Shown: piece after piece, positions 15,801 to 24,588 of the stretch | Position numbering within the stretch: position 1 is the stretch's first letter | Layout: every line of letters starts with the position of its first letter | Assembly: GCA_022792535.1 (NCBI GenBank) | Contig: JAAWBG010000048.1 | Coordinates: forward strand, 1-64,000 | Direction: 5' to 3' | DNA from: Lachnospiraceae bacterium | Lineage (GTDB): Bacteria > Bacillota > Clostridia > Lachnospirales > Lachnospiraceae | DNA length: 64,000 nt | Notes under the pieces: generated by a model | Database searches by the model: none | The model's input: only the letters and a program-made list of their open reading frames with translations | Told to the model about the DNA's origin: nothing | Made by a program: the position numbers and the translations under genes

Positions 15801-16727
15801 ATGATTTATGAAAATATATTAGAAGCAATGGGAAATACGCCGCTGATACGTCTGAATCATATGGCAGACCCTGAGGGGGCTCAGGTTTTGGTTAAATTTG
15901 AAGGATTGAATGTAGGAGGTTCTATCAAGACGAGAACGGCTTACAACATGATCTGTGAGGCGGAAAACCAAGGATTGATTCAAAAAGATACCATTATTGT
16001 GGAACCTACCAGCGGGAACCAGGGAATTGGGCTGGCGCTGGTGGGAGCTGTGCGGGGATATCAGACGAAGATTATTATGCCCGATTCTGTCAGTGAGGAA
16101 CGCCGGAAATTGGTAGAGCATTACGGAGCGGAGGTAATTCTGATTCATGACGCCGGAAATATCGGAGCATGTATTGAGGAATGTCTGCAGAAGGCCCTTA
16201 CCATGGCAAAGGAGGATCCCAAAGTCTTTGTGCCTCAGCAGTTTGAAAATCCTGCCAATCCTGCCGTACACCGGTCACAGACAGGGATTGAGATTTTAGA
16301 ACAGGCGGCAGGGCCCATTCATGGATTTTGTTCAGGGATTGGCACAGGCGGTACGATTACAGGAGTAGGGGAGACAATCAAAGAGCAGAATCCTGAGATG
16401 GAAATCTGGGCGGTAGAACCAGAACATGCGGCAATTCTGTCCGGCGGTTCCATCGGAACTCATCTGCAGATGGGAATTGGAGATGGGCTGATTCCAGAAA
16501 TCTTAAACCAGCAGATTTATGATGAAGTCTGTATTATCACAGATGAAGAGGCCCTTAATACCTCCAAAAGGCTGGCGGCGGAAGAAGGAATTATGTGCGG
16601 GATATCCAGCGGAACCAACGTGGCCGCAGCCTTAAAGCTGGCAAGAAAATTGGGAAAAGGAAAGACCGTTGTCACCATATTGCCGGATACTGCGGAACGG
16701 TATTTTTCCACGCCGCTGTTTGATTAA
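15801..16727 (+). CDS. cysK: Cysteine synthase (O-acetylserine sulfhydrylase)
   Basis: 308 residues. PLP enzyme that makes L-cysteine from O-acetylserine and sulfide. Schiff-base lysine in GGSIKTRTAY, substrate loop PTSGNQGIG, phosphate-binding GTGGTITG, and C-terminal GISSGTNVAAAL. Length matches CysK. The canonical loop SVKDR appears as SIKTR, seen in some Clostridia homologues. AGAAAGGA ribosome site. Monocistronic, converging on the NlpC/P60 gene. Confidence 0.93.
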   Translation: MIYENILEAMGNTPLIRLNHMADPEGAQVLVKFEGLNVGGSIKTRTAYNMICEAENQGLIQKDTIIVEPTSGNQGIGLALVGAVRGYQTKIIMPDSVSEERRKLVEHYGAEVILIHDAGNIGACIEECLQKALTMAKEDPKVFVPQQFENPANPAVHRSQTGIEILEQAAGPIHGFCSGIGTGGTITGVGETIKEQNPEMEIWAVEPEHAAILSGGSIGTHLQMGIGDGLIPEILNQQIYDEVCIITDEEALNTSKRLAAEEGIMCGISSGTNVAAALKLARKLGKGKTVVTILPDTAERYFSTPLFD

Positions 16728-16747
16728 AAAAATTTGATTGGTGTTGT

Positions 16748-17605
16748 CTATATACCGCCGTAATTGGGAAATATACTGCCTGCTGCAGTGAGATTTTCCG
16801 CTAAATCTTTTCGGTAATCTGGGTCTTGCGGGTTCAGACTGTTGACAACACAGCCGAAACTCTTGAGATTTCCAGTGGAATGGATATATCTGTTATTGCC
16901 CAGATAGAGGGCGATATGGCCGGGAAAATACAAAAGGTCTGCAGGCTGTATCCGGGAAATGGGAATTTCCTGGACTGGGTAGCCGGTTACGATGGCTGCA
17001 TCCCGGTAAATCAGAATTCCGCACATATAATAACTCATAAAAGTAAGGCCGGAACAGTCAATGCCAATGTGAGTTTTGCCGCCCCAGCGGTATGGAACTC
17101 CCAGGTAAGTTTTAGCATAACGAAGGATCTCACAGCGAAGGCTGGAATCTGTCTGAGGGATCTCTAAGGTTCCTTTGAGGGAAACAGCAGGGAGATACCC
17201 GCACAGGCCATCCGCTGTCTTTACCTTCTGCCATCCATCTCTGGAATCATCCAAAAGAAGCACTTTGCTGCCCATACAAAGAGTAGATACAATCTCAGAT
17301 TGTACCCTGGGTTCTCTCAAAATATCTATGGTTTTTCTGGAGATAACAGCAGAGGAGTGCACAGAACCCCCATTCCAGAGTTCACATTCCTGGGGGGAAA
17401 TACAGCGGAGGTGAGAGGAATCCAGCCATCCGCTGTAGCCATAGTGGGTAGTGACCTTCAGATATTGAGCTTGTTTCTGCTGTATCATAACCAGCCATCC
17501 AGATAAAAGCTCATCTGAAATGGAAACGCCGTAGGTATGGCCTCTTCCAGTCAGAATATTTTCATAGAGAAATGCTTGAGGAGCGGTGATAATGGCTGTC
17601 TGCAT
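16748..17605 (-). CDS. SH3-domain NlpC/P60 cysteine peptidase
   Basis: 285 residues from ATG 17605, which has AAAGGA 5 nt upstream; a TTG six codons earlier has none. The N-terminal half contains two SH3-like segments (about 30-80 and 95-150, with WLDSSHL and GYLPAVSL). The C-terminal half is NlpC/P60: Cys in GGKTHIGIDCSGLTF, His in FPGHIALYLG, then His in YIHSTG. Such enzymes cleave D-gamma-glutamyl-meso-DAP bonds of peptidoglycan peptides. No signal peptide is seen, so it may act in muropeptide recycling, consistent with the adjacent dipeptidase. 51 nt downstream of that gene. Confidence 0.88.
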   Translation of the reverse strand: MQTAIITAPQAFLYENILTGRGHTYGVSISDELLSGWLVMIQQKQAQYLKVTTHYGYSGWLDSSHLRCISPQECELWNGGSVHSSAVISRKTIDILREPRVQSEIVSTLCMGSKVLLLDDSRDGWQKVKTADGLCGYLPAVSLKGTLEIPQTDSSLRCEILRYAKTYLGVPYRWGGKTHIGIDCSGLTFMSYYMCGILIYRDAAIVTGYPVQEIPISRIQPADLLYFPGHIALYLGNNRYIHSTGNLKSFGCVVNSLNPQDPDYRKDLAENLTAAGSIFPNYGGI

Positions 17606-17656
17606 AAAAATCCTTTCTATCAATAGACGGTGAACCCTTTAGAAAACAGCAGGGGT

Positions 17657-18631
17657 TTACAAAAGTTCCTGGTAAAATGCCAGTACATTCTGATAAAAAA
17701 TCTTATCAATTTCACTTTCATGAAATCCAATTTTTTTCAATTCTTCTTCTAACAGATCCATCAGGCTGCAGTTTTTCAATTCCAGATGATTGTCGATTCC
17801 GTCAAAATCAGAACCAAGACCAATACAATTTATGCCGCCCACGTCCGAGATATGCCGGATATGCAGGGCAATATCTTTGACATAGCCATAGTAACGGCCA
17901 AATACGTCTGGTATCTGAGAGAGAAAGGGGCCGTAGTAATTGGCTCCGATGACCCCTCCGTGTTCTGCAATGCTGCGGATCAGCGAATCGGGAAGGTTGC
18001 GTCCTCTCTGACAAAGAGCGCGGGCATTGGAATGGCTGGCACAGAAAGGTTTTCGGGCAAGGCGGCACACGTCGCGGATGCCTGCGTCTGATAAATGGGA
18101 TACATCGGGAATGATTCCCAGCTCTTCCATCCGCTCTAAAAATTCCATGCCAAGGGAAGTCAGTCCTTGGGACTGAGACAGATGAGCGGCGGCAGGTTCG
18201 CCGGGAAAGCCCAGGCCATTGGGATAGTTCCAGGTAAAGGTCATCATGCGTGCTCCCAGATCATAGAATTCTTCTAGTTTTTCCAGACTTCTTTCGCAGA
18301 TCTCTCCTTCCTCTAAGGTCATCAGAGCAGACATTTTTCCCTGTTTTTCATTTTCCAGGATATCAGAATAAGAAAGGGCAGGGGCGATCATATCCTGATT
18401 ATTCTGTATCTCTTCCTGAAAAAGGGCGATCTGTTTTTTGGCCTCCTCATAAGGGTTAGCGGTTTGCTTTATATCAAGAAAAATGGCAAAATTCTGAAGC
18501 AGATAGCCGGTTTTTTTCATTTTTTCCAGATCTAGATGAAAAAAATTGCTGCGGAGCAGGGCATGTTTTCCCTGCCGGCGTTCCTGATAAATACGGGAAA
18601 TAGTGTCGCAATGCATATCTATAATTTTCAT
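17657..18631 (-). CDS. M19-family membrane dipeptidase-like protein
   Basis: 324 residues. Renal-dipeptidase (M19) fold: zinc-binding DMHCDT at the N-terminus, bridging Glu in LTLEEGE, PDVSHLSD, FCASHSNARALC and GSDFDG. These enzymes hydrolyse dipeptides, often with a D-residue at the C-terminus. No signal peptide, so cytosolic. Co-directional with the NlpC/P60 gene, suggesting joint breakdown of peptide fragments. Confidence 0.93.
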   Translation of the reverse strand: MKIIDMHCDTISRIYQERRQGKHALLRSNFFHLDLEKMKKTGYLLQNFAIFLDIKQTANPYEEAKKQIALFQEEIQNNQDMIAPALSYSDILENEKQGKMSALMTLEEGEICERSLEKLEEFYDLGARMMTFTWNYPNGLGFPGEPAAAHLSQSQGLTSLGMEFLERMEELGIIPDVSHLSDAGIRDVCRLARKPFCASHSNARALCQRGRNLPDSLIRSIAEHGGVIGANYYGPFLSQIPDVFGRYYGYVKDIALHIRHISDVGGINCIGLGSDFDGIDNHLELKNCSLMDLLEEELKKIGFHESEIDKIFYQNVLAFYQELL

Positions 18632-18821
18632 TTTAATCTTTCCCTCCTATTCCGGTTTCAAAAGTGTGCGCTGGGTCTATTTTATCACAGATTAGTCCTT
18701 TCATAAGTGCATTTATGGAAAAATTTTGAAGTAATTAGAAAAGGACTCTCGTTTTATTATATAGAATTCCAGAGAAAAAAAGGTCAAAACAAAAGACAAA
18801 AGTAAGAGAAACGTAAGATAA

Positions 18822-18830
18822 TGTTATAAT
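18822..18830 (+). promoter_or_regulatory. Extended -10 promoter of MacAB-like operon
   Basis: TGTTATAAT at 18822-18830, an extended -10; no good -35 box. Located about 60 nt before the operon in a 259-nt divergent region. Confidence 0.5.
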
Positions 18831-18890
18831 TTCTTTAAGAAAATATTAGTAAAATAATTGTAACAGAGGGAAAGAAAGGAAGGAAAAAGA

Positions 18891-19619
18891 TTGGGAAATT
18901 TGATCAAAGTTCAGGATATGTGCAAGATCTATAATCCTGGAGAAAATGAAGTCCGGGCGCTGGACCATGTAAGTTTAGAGATTGATCAGGGAGAGTTTGT
19001 GGCCATTATCGGCCATTCTGGTTCTGGGAAATCCACTTTGATGAATATGCTGGGATGCTTAGACGTTCCCACTTCCGGTTCTTATTATCTGAATGGAAAA
19101 GATGTCTCGTCTTTAAAAGACAACCAACTGTCGGAAATACGGAATCAGGAAATCGGATTTATTTTTCAGGGCTTTAATCTGATCGCAAATCTGAACGCAG
19201 TGGAAAATGTGGAGCTGCCGTTGATCTATCGGGGAATCGGCAGAAGTGAGCGGAACAAGATGGCAAAAGAGGCGCTGAAAAAAGTAGGCCTGGAAAAACG
19301 AATGCACCATAAGCCTTCTGAGATGTCTGGAGGCCAGCAGCAGAGGGTAGCTATCGCCAGGGCCATTGCAGCAGAACCGCCGGTGATATTGGCAGATGAA
19401 CCTACCGGAAATCTGGATTCGGCCTCTACCCAGGAGATCATGGACATTTTAAAGGGACTGCACCGTGGAGGAAGAAGCGTAATCTTGATTACCCATGACA
19501 GTGAGATTGCAGAACAGGCAAAAAGAGTGGTGCGGATTTTGGATGGTAAGATCGTAGAAGATTATTATAATAAAGAGAAAAGGAAAGAAAAAGCGGAGGA
19601 AACAGGATATGAAAAATAA
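18891..19619 (+). CDS. MacB-type ABC transporter ATP-binding protein
   Basis: 242 residues with a TTG start, AGGAAGG about 8 nt upstream. LolD/MacB-type ATPase: YNPGENEVRALDHVSL, Walker A GHSGSGKSTLMNMLG, signature MSGGQQQRVAIARA, Walker B ILADEPTGNLD, H-loop ITHDSE. The basic C-terminal tail overlaps the adaptor gene by 11 nt. With the next two genes it forms a three-part exporter or mechanotransmission system for peptides or antibiotics. Confidence 0.93.
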   Translation: MGNLIKVQDMCKIYNPGENEVRALDHVSLEIDQGEFVAIIGHSGSGKSTLMNMLGCLDVPTSGSYYLNGKDVSSLKDNQLSEIRNQEIGFIFQGFNLIANLNAVENVELPLIYRGIGRSERNKMAKEALKKVGLEKRMHHKPSEMSGGQQQRVAIARAIAAEPPVILADEPTGNLDSASTQEIMDILKGLHRGGRSVILITHDSEIAEQAKRVVRILDGKIVEDYYNKEKRKEKAEETGYEK

Positions 19620-21318
19620 GAAGGTGTGGAAGATTATCATTCCCGTGGTTCTTTTAGGCGTGGTTCTGGTGATATTTGCGGTGAGTAGTTCAGGAAAAGC
19701 GAAGGAAGCCATGACAGAAGCCATGAAAGTAGAAACCATAACAGCGGAGAAAGGAAATGTGTCAGAGACCATAGAGACCAGCGGAAACGTAGTCAGCGGA
19801 CAGCAGAAGACCATCTTTTCTCCTGTCAACGCAAAAGTGGAGACAGCGGGATTTCAGACAGGGGATCTGGTGAAAGAGGGACAGAAGCTGGTGACTTTTG
19901 ATCTGAAAGATTTAGAGGTACAGAATCAGAAGGCAGAACTTACCGTAAAGGCCAACCAATTGGGATATCAGGATTCTGTCAACAAGTCTAATGAAGCTGC
20001 AGCAAAACAGGCCCAGGCGAAATCTCAGGTATCTTCTCTGCAGGCGCAGGTGGATGCAAAAAAACAAGAAGTGGCAGATTTAACCGGGGCTCTTTCCGGG
20101 GAGGCAAAGGCCCAGGAAGAAGCGGCTAAAAAAGCTGCGGATGATCTTAAAAATCAGATATCCTCTCTTCAAAAGGAATTGGGAAAGGCAGAGAAGGCGC
20201 TGAGCAAGGCAAAGGAAAAATATGAGAAAGCCCTTGCAGATCAACAGGAGGCACAGGTGAATTTTGACGCGGCAGCAGCCGCTTCAAACCCAGAAAAGTT
20301 AGAGACAGCGCGGGAGGCTCTCAATACAGCCAATACCAAGCTGGCAGAGGCAAAGGGAGATTATGAGGCAAAAGAAGCAGCTGTGGAAAATCTGAATACG
20401 CAGATTGCAGAGCTTCAATCCACACTTCCGGCTGTCAGTACAGAAACAGGAAATAGTGCAGAGCTGCAGCAGAAATTAGAAGGGGCTCAGGCGGAGCTGG
20501 CAAATCTGGAGGCAAAATTGGAGAGCGAGAAAGCCATGGCAGAGGCAGACGCCGGGACGCTGAGCAGCGCGGCCAGAGCCCAGATGCAGACCAATAACAA
20601 CCTTGCAGAGCTGGAAAGTAAATCTTTGGAAGAACTGATATTAGAAGGAAAACAGGGAATTTCAGCAGAATTTAACGGAGTGATTTCTGGAAAACAGGTG
20701 GTGGAAGGAGCTACCGTTTCTCAGGGAATGGAACTTTTTACCCTCCAGAGCATTGATGATGTAAATGTGGAGATTACCTTATCAAAAAATGTATATGAAA
20801 AAGTAAAAGAAGGACAGAAAGCGGAAGTTACCTTTGCAGGCCAGACTTATGAAGGAACAGTAAGCAGAATCAACCGGATTGCCACAGCTGGAGAGACAGG
20901 TACCAATCAGGCGGCAGTGGCGTCTGCAGGAATTATGGCGACGGTACATCTGGATCATCCAGACGATAATATTTTTTTAGGCGTAGACGCTAAGGTTAAA
21001 ATTATGGCGGCAGAGGCCAAAGATGTGGTGATTCTTCCCATTGAGGCCATCAATATTGGAAAAGATGGAAGTTTTTGCTGGGTGTGTGAAGATGGCCTTT
21101 TAGTGAAGCGTGCCATTACCACAGGGGTGACGTCAGATGAATATGCAGAGATCAAAGAAGGGATCCAGGAAGGGGAACAGGTAATCACAGACCCTGGAAA
21201 TCATGAAGAAGGGGACAAGATTATGACAGTGGAGGCAGGAGAATCTGCAGAGAAAGCAGAAACAGGAGAATCCCAGGGAAAAACAGAGACAGAGGAGTCA
21301 GCAGAGGCAGGAGATTGA
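19609..21318 (+). CDS. HlyD/MacA-type membrane-fusion adaptor
   Basis: 569 residues. N-terminal membrane anchor (IIIPVVLLGVVLVIFAVSS), a biotinyl-lipoyl-like strand region, then a long Ala/Glu/Lys/Gln-rich coiled coil (about residues 100-340), followed by beta-barrel and membrane-proximal domains (FNGVISGKQVVEGATVSQG, VNVEITLSKNVYEKVKEGQKAEVTF). The last 30 residues are a Glu/Thr/Gly-rich tail. It is longer than most Gram-positive adaptors owing to the coiled coil. Partner of the flanking ATPase and permease genes. Confidence 0.9.
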   Translation: MKNKKVWKIIIPVVLLGVVLVIFAVSSSGKAKEAMTEAMKVETITAEKGNVSETIETSGNVVSGQQKTIFSPVNAKVETAGFQTGDLVKEGQKLVTFDLKDLEVQNQKAELTVKANQLGYQDSVNKSNEAAAKQAQAKSQVSSLQAQVDAKKQEVADLTGALSGEAKAQEEAAKKAADDLKNQISSLQKELGKAEKALSKAKEKYEKALADQQEAQVNFDAAAAASNPEKLETAREALNTANTKLAEAKGDYEAKEAAVENLNTQIAELQSTLPAVSTETGNSAELQQKLEGAQAELANLEAKLESEKAMAEADAGTLSSAARAQMQTNNNLAELESKSLEELILEGKQGISAEFNGVISGKQVVEGATVSQGMELFTLQSIDDVNVEITLSKNVYEKVKEGQKAEVTFAGQTYEGTVSRINRIATAGETGTNQAAVASAGIMATVHLDHPDDNIFLGVDAKVKIMAAEAKDVVILPIEAINIGKDGSFCWVCEDGLLVKRAITTGVTSDEYAEIKEGIQEGEQVITDPGNHEEGDKIMTVEAGESAEKAETGESQGKTETEESAEAGD

Positions 21319-21319
21319 G

Positions 21320-22555
21320 ATGGGAAATATGATAGAATATGTAAAAATGGCATTTAAAAATATTATGGCCAACAAAGGCCGGTCTTTTCTGACGATGCTG
21401 GGAATTATTATAGGAATTTCTTCTGTGATTATGGTAATGTCAGTGGGAGATGGAACGACGAATGCCATGAATTCTGAGGTGGCGGATCTGGGGACGGGCC
21501 AGATCAGCGTCTACTGCAGTGAGGAAGCTGCCACAGAAGGGGAATGGATTACGCCGGAGGATCTTACAGCCATTGGGGAGCAGGTGAAAGGTGTAGATGG
21601 AGCGACGCCTAACGACGGTTCCTCTGGAAGCACCGCCACAGAAAAGGGAGAATTTGCAGTTCAGTTAAACGGCGGGACAGAAGATTTACAGAGAGCTGTA
21701 AATTATAACATAAAGCGGGGAGCTTATTTTACTTCTGTAGATGTAGAGGAAGGAAACCGAGTCTGCGTGATCACTTCCAGCGATGCAAAGCGTCTGTTTG
21801 GTTCTGATGATGTGGTAGGCATGGACATTGAAGTAACCATTGGAGACATAACCGGCAGTTATCGGATTGTGGGCGTTACACAGCAAAAGGAAAACGGTGC
21901 TTTTGTCAGTTACACCTATGAAGGCGCGCCGGTAAGCCTGGATGTGCCCTATACCTCCTTTGAGAGTTATGGATGGGAGAGCGATTCCTTCTATTCGGCC
22001 ACAATTTTTGCTAATGATCAAGTCAGCGGTGAAAAAGTGGCCAAAGAGATTGTTCATCTGTTAGAGAGCAGGCACCAATGTGCAGGAGAAGAATATTTCC
22101 AGATACAGAGTTTTCAGGATATGGTCCAGGAATTAAATGATATACTGGGTATTGTAACCACATTTATTTCCTGTGTAGCCGCGATTTCTCTGATTGTAGG
22201 AGGAATCGGCGTTATGAATATTATGCTGGTATCAGTGACAGAACGTACCAGGGAGATTGGAATCCGAAAATCCCTGGGCGCAAAGACTTCTTCTATTCTG
22301 ATGCAGTTTTTGGCAGAAGCAGCAATTCTTACGGTTGTAGGAGGAATAATAGGGATCTTGTTAGGACTGCTGGGATCGGTAGGGGTCTGCGGACTGATGA
22401 GCGCTTCCATGGGAAGTACGATTCATCCTGGCGTAAAGGCAAGCACAATCTTAGGGGCAACTTTATTTTCCTGTGGGATTGGAGTGTTTTTTGGAATCTA
22501 TCCGGCCAGAAAAGCAGCGAAATTAAGTCCCATTGAGGCGCTGCGGAGGAATTAA
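21320..22555 (+). CDS. MacB-type ABC permease (FtsX-like)
   Basis: 411 residues. One N-terminal transmembrane helix (FLTMLGIIIGISSVIMVMSVG), a large extracellular MacB_PCD domain (about 50-270), and three C-terminal helices with the FtsX family sequence GGIGVMNIMLVSVTERTREIGIRKSLGA. Begins 1 nt after the adaptor stop. Substrate unknown. Confidence 0.93.
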   Translation: MGNMIEYVKMAFKNIMANKGRSFLTMLGIIIGISSVIMVMSVGDGTTNAMNSEVADLGTGQISVYCSEEAATEGEWITPEDLTAIGEQVKGVDGATPNDGSSGSTATEKGEFAVQLNGGTEDLQRAVNYNIKRGAYFTSVDVEEGNRVCVITSSDAKRLFGSDDVVGMDIEVTIGDITGSYRIVGVTQQKENGAFVSYTYEGAPVSLDVPYTSFESYGWESDSFYSATIFANDQVSGEKVAKEIVHLLESRHQCAGEEYFQIQSFQDMVQELNDILGIVTTFISCVAAISLIVGGIGVMNIMLVSVTERTREIGIRKSLGAKTSSILMQFLAEAAILTVVGGIIGILLGLLGSVGVCGLMSASMGSTIHPGVKASTILGATLFSCGIGVFFGIYPARKAAKLSPIEALRRN

Positions 22556-22597
22556 ATCCCAGAAGGCGTATCTATTGGATTTTCATAGTTTTATGTG

Positions 22598-22643
22598 ATA
22601 TACTTATTGAATCTAACAGGTTCAATAAGTATATTTTATTTTA
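22598..22643 (+). terminator. Terminator of MacAB-like operon
   Basis: Perfect 14-bp stem (22598-22611 / 22621-22634) with a 9-nt loop, followed by a T-rich run TTTTATTTTA. Confidence 0.85.
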
Positions 22644-22686
22644 TCTTATAGGAAATTCCTTTGGATTTTATTTAGAAGATAAAAAT
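22641..22686. repeat. TCTTATAGGAAATTCCTT repeat, copy 3, in an imperfect hairpin
   Basis: Exact 18-nt motif at 22644-22661; the outer arms TTATCTT and AAGATAAAA pair, a degraded version of the perfect hairpin at 14481-14526. It directly follows the operon terminator. Confidence 0.6.
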
Positions 22687-22690
22687 AATA

Positions 22691-22810
22691 TGCGCACTCG
22701 TGCAAAAGGAATATGTCGCTGAAGCGACTGCACTCGGCGCGTCAAAGTGTGCAATCCCCTCAAGATTGAGGGGTAGGGAAGTTGATGTGGGCTTGCCCGC
22801 TTTGTTCTAG
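22691..22810 (+). repeat. Structured intergenic repeat, copy B
   Basis: The core at 22728-22810 matches copy A at 1679-1769. Successive hairpins are TGC.CACTCGTG.CA, GTCGC-TGAA-GCGAC, CCCCTCA-AGAT-TGAGGGG and GGGC-TT-GCCC. It ends 21 nt before the sortase start. Series of hairpins without a coding frame suggests a structured RNA or a mobile repeat. Confidence 0.5.
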
Positions 22811-22831
22811 GATTCAGGTGTCAAGAGGAAT

Positions 22832-23575
22832 ATGAAACTGAAAAAAACAGACTGGAAATATAAAATAATTCTTATACTGGCAGCAGCAGCGCTGTTATTT
22901 GCAGCGGCGAGACTTGGACAATTTTTATGGGAATATTATGGAGGCCGGCAGGAATACGGAAGGTTAGAGGAGCTGGCGGTACAGGGGGAGGCTGCTGAAG
23001 GACAGGGATTTTTTGTGGATTTTGATGAATTGCAAAAGATCAATCCAGATGTGATCGGCTGGATTCGGCTGGAAGATCTGGGAATCAGCTATCCCATTGT
23101 TCAGGGGAAGGACAATGAATATTATCTTCACCATACTTTTTATAACAAGGAAAATAAATGCGGATGCATTTTTATGGAAGTAGAAAACGCGCCGGATTTC
23201 AGCGATCAGAATTCTTTTTTGTATGGCCACAACATGAAAGACAGGTCTATGTTTGCAAAGTTAAATGAATTTCGGGAAGAAGAGACGTACAGGAAGAATC
23301 CAGAATTTTTTATCTACACTCCAGAGGGAACGGGACGTTATGAGATTTTTTCCTGTTACGCCACAGAGCTTAAAGGGGATGCTTTTCTCTGTCAATTTGC
23401 CAACGAAGAAACATATGGAGAATGGCAGCAGAGGACTGTAGAGAGGAGCCTTTATGACACAGGAGTGAAAGTTTCACCAAAGCAAAAGACAGTGACGTTA
23501 ATGACTTGCACCCCGGCAGGAGGCAGAGAACGATTTTTGGTACATGGGGTGCTGGCAGACTTTTATGAGGATTAG
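22832..23575 (+). CDS. srtB: Class B sortase
   Basis: 247 residues. Cell-wall transpeptidase anchored by an N-terminal helix (IILILAAAALLFAAARLGQFLW). Catalytic His in FLYGHNM, Cys in VTLMTCTP (TLxTC motif), Arg in GGRERFLVHG. The spacing and the pattern PDVIGWIRLEDLGISYPIVQGKDNEYYLHHTF are of the SrtB type. No protein with an obvious LPxTG/NPxTN motif is encoded next to it. AAGAGGA ribosome site. Confidence 0.92.
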   Translation: MKLKKTDWKYKIILILAAAALLFAAARLGQFLWEYYGGRQEYGRLEELAVQGEAAEGQGFFVDFDELQKINPDVIGWIRLEDLGISYPIVQGKDNEYYLHHTFYNKENKCGCIFMEVENAPDFSDQNSFLYGHNMKDRSMFAKLNEFREEETYRKNPEFFIYTPEGTGRYEIFSCYATELKGDAFLCQFANEETYGEWQQRTVERSLYDTGVKVSPKQKTVTLMTCTPAGGRERFLVHGVLADFYED

Positions 23576-23601
23576 ATTTTGAAGAAAAAGGAGGAAACAG
23601 C

Positions 23602-24339
23602 ATGGCAGATCAGAAAAATCAGGAAAAAGTGGAAATGTTTCTGGAGATGGTACAGAAATCCGACAATATTGTATTTTTCGGCGGGGCAGGAGTGTCCACC
23701 GAAAGCGGCATACCAGACTTTCGCAGCGTGGATGGATTGTACAATCAAGAGTACGATTATCCGCCGGAGATGATACTGAGTCATACCTTTTACCGTCAGA
23801 ATCCAGAGGAATTTTATCGGTTTTACCGGAATAAAATGCTTTGTCTGACTGCAAAACCCAATGAGGCTCACAAAAAACTGGCGGAATTGGAGGCAAGAGG
23901 AAAAGTCAAAGCTGTGATCACCCAGAATATTGACGGTCTTCATCAGCTTGCAGGCAGCAAAAAAGTGCTGGAACTTCATGGAAGCGTCCACCGGAATTAC
24001 TGTGAGTCCTGCCATCAGTTTTACGACGCAGAATATATGTTAAACAGCCAGGGAGTCCCCCACTGCGAGAAATGTCATGGCGGAATCAAACCAGACGTGG
24101 TCTTGTATGAGGAAGGTCTTGATAACCAGACGATACAGGAATCCATTTACTATATCAGCCAGGCAGATATGCTGATTATAGGAGGAACCTCCCTTGCAGT
24201 TTATCCGGCGGCCGGGCTGGTAGACTATTATCAGGGAAATAAATTGGTTTTGGTCAATAAGACAGCTACGCTAAGAGACGGTCAGGCAGATCTGGTACTG
24301 CAGGAAAGCATAGGAGCTTTGTTTGAAAGGATTGTTTAG
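23602..24339 (+). CDS. NAD-dependent protein deacylase, SIR2 family
   Basis: 245 residues. NAD-binding GGAGVSTESGIPDFRS, catalytic TQNIDGLHQLAGSKKVLELHGS, and a zinc ribbon CESCHQFYDAEYMLNSQGVPHCEKC. These are all sirtuin hallmarks. Substrates unknown. Ribosome site GGAGGAAACAGC. It starts 26 nt after the sortase stop, so the two may be co-transcribed. Confidence 0.93.
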   Translation: MADQKNQEKVEMFLEMVQKSDNIVFFGGAGVSTESGIPDFRSVDGLYNQEYDYPPEMILSHTFYRQNPEEFYRFYRNKMLCLTAKPNEAHKKLAELEARGKVKAVITQNIDGLHQLAGSKKVLELHGSVHRNYCESCHQFYDAEYMLNSQGVPHCEKCHGGIKPDVVLYEEGLDNQTIQESIYYISQADMLIIGGTSLAVYPAAGLVDYYQGNKLVLVNKTATLRDGQADLVLQESIGALFERIV

Positions 24340-24381
24340 CAATTATCTGGGTTTGTTTCAGACTGGAAGGGAGGGAGAACC

Positions 24382-24588
24382 ATGCCGATATTATTTGAAA
24401 TAGGAGATATTGTACGTCTGAAAAAACAGCATCCTTGCGGCAGCAATGAATGGGAGGTGCTTCGGGTGGGGGCGGATTTTCGTTTAAAATGCTTAGGATG
24501 CGGACATCAGATTATGATCTCAAGAAAGCAGGTGGAGAAAAATACCAGGGGGATTCGAAAAAGCACAGAGGAAGGAGAAAAGTTATGA
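24382..24588 (+). CDS. DUF951 family protein
   Basis: 68 residues, pattern FEIGDIVRLKKQHPCGSNEWEVLRVGADFRLKCLGCGHQIMISR, a compact beta-rich domain with CxxC (LKCLGCGH). It matches DUF951 (YyzM-like), conserved in Bacillota and of unknown function, possibly nucleic-acid binding. It overlaps the next gene by ATGA, so they are translationally coupled. Confidence 0.88.
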   Translation: MPILFEIGDIVRLKKQHPCGSNEWEVLRVGADFRLKCLGCGHQIMISRKQVEKNTRGIRKSTEEGEKL

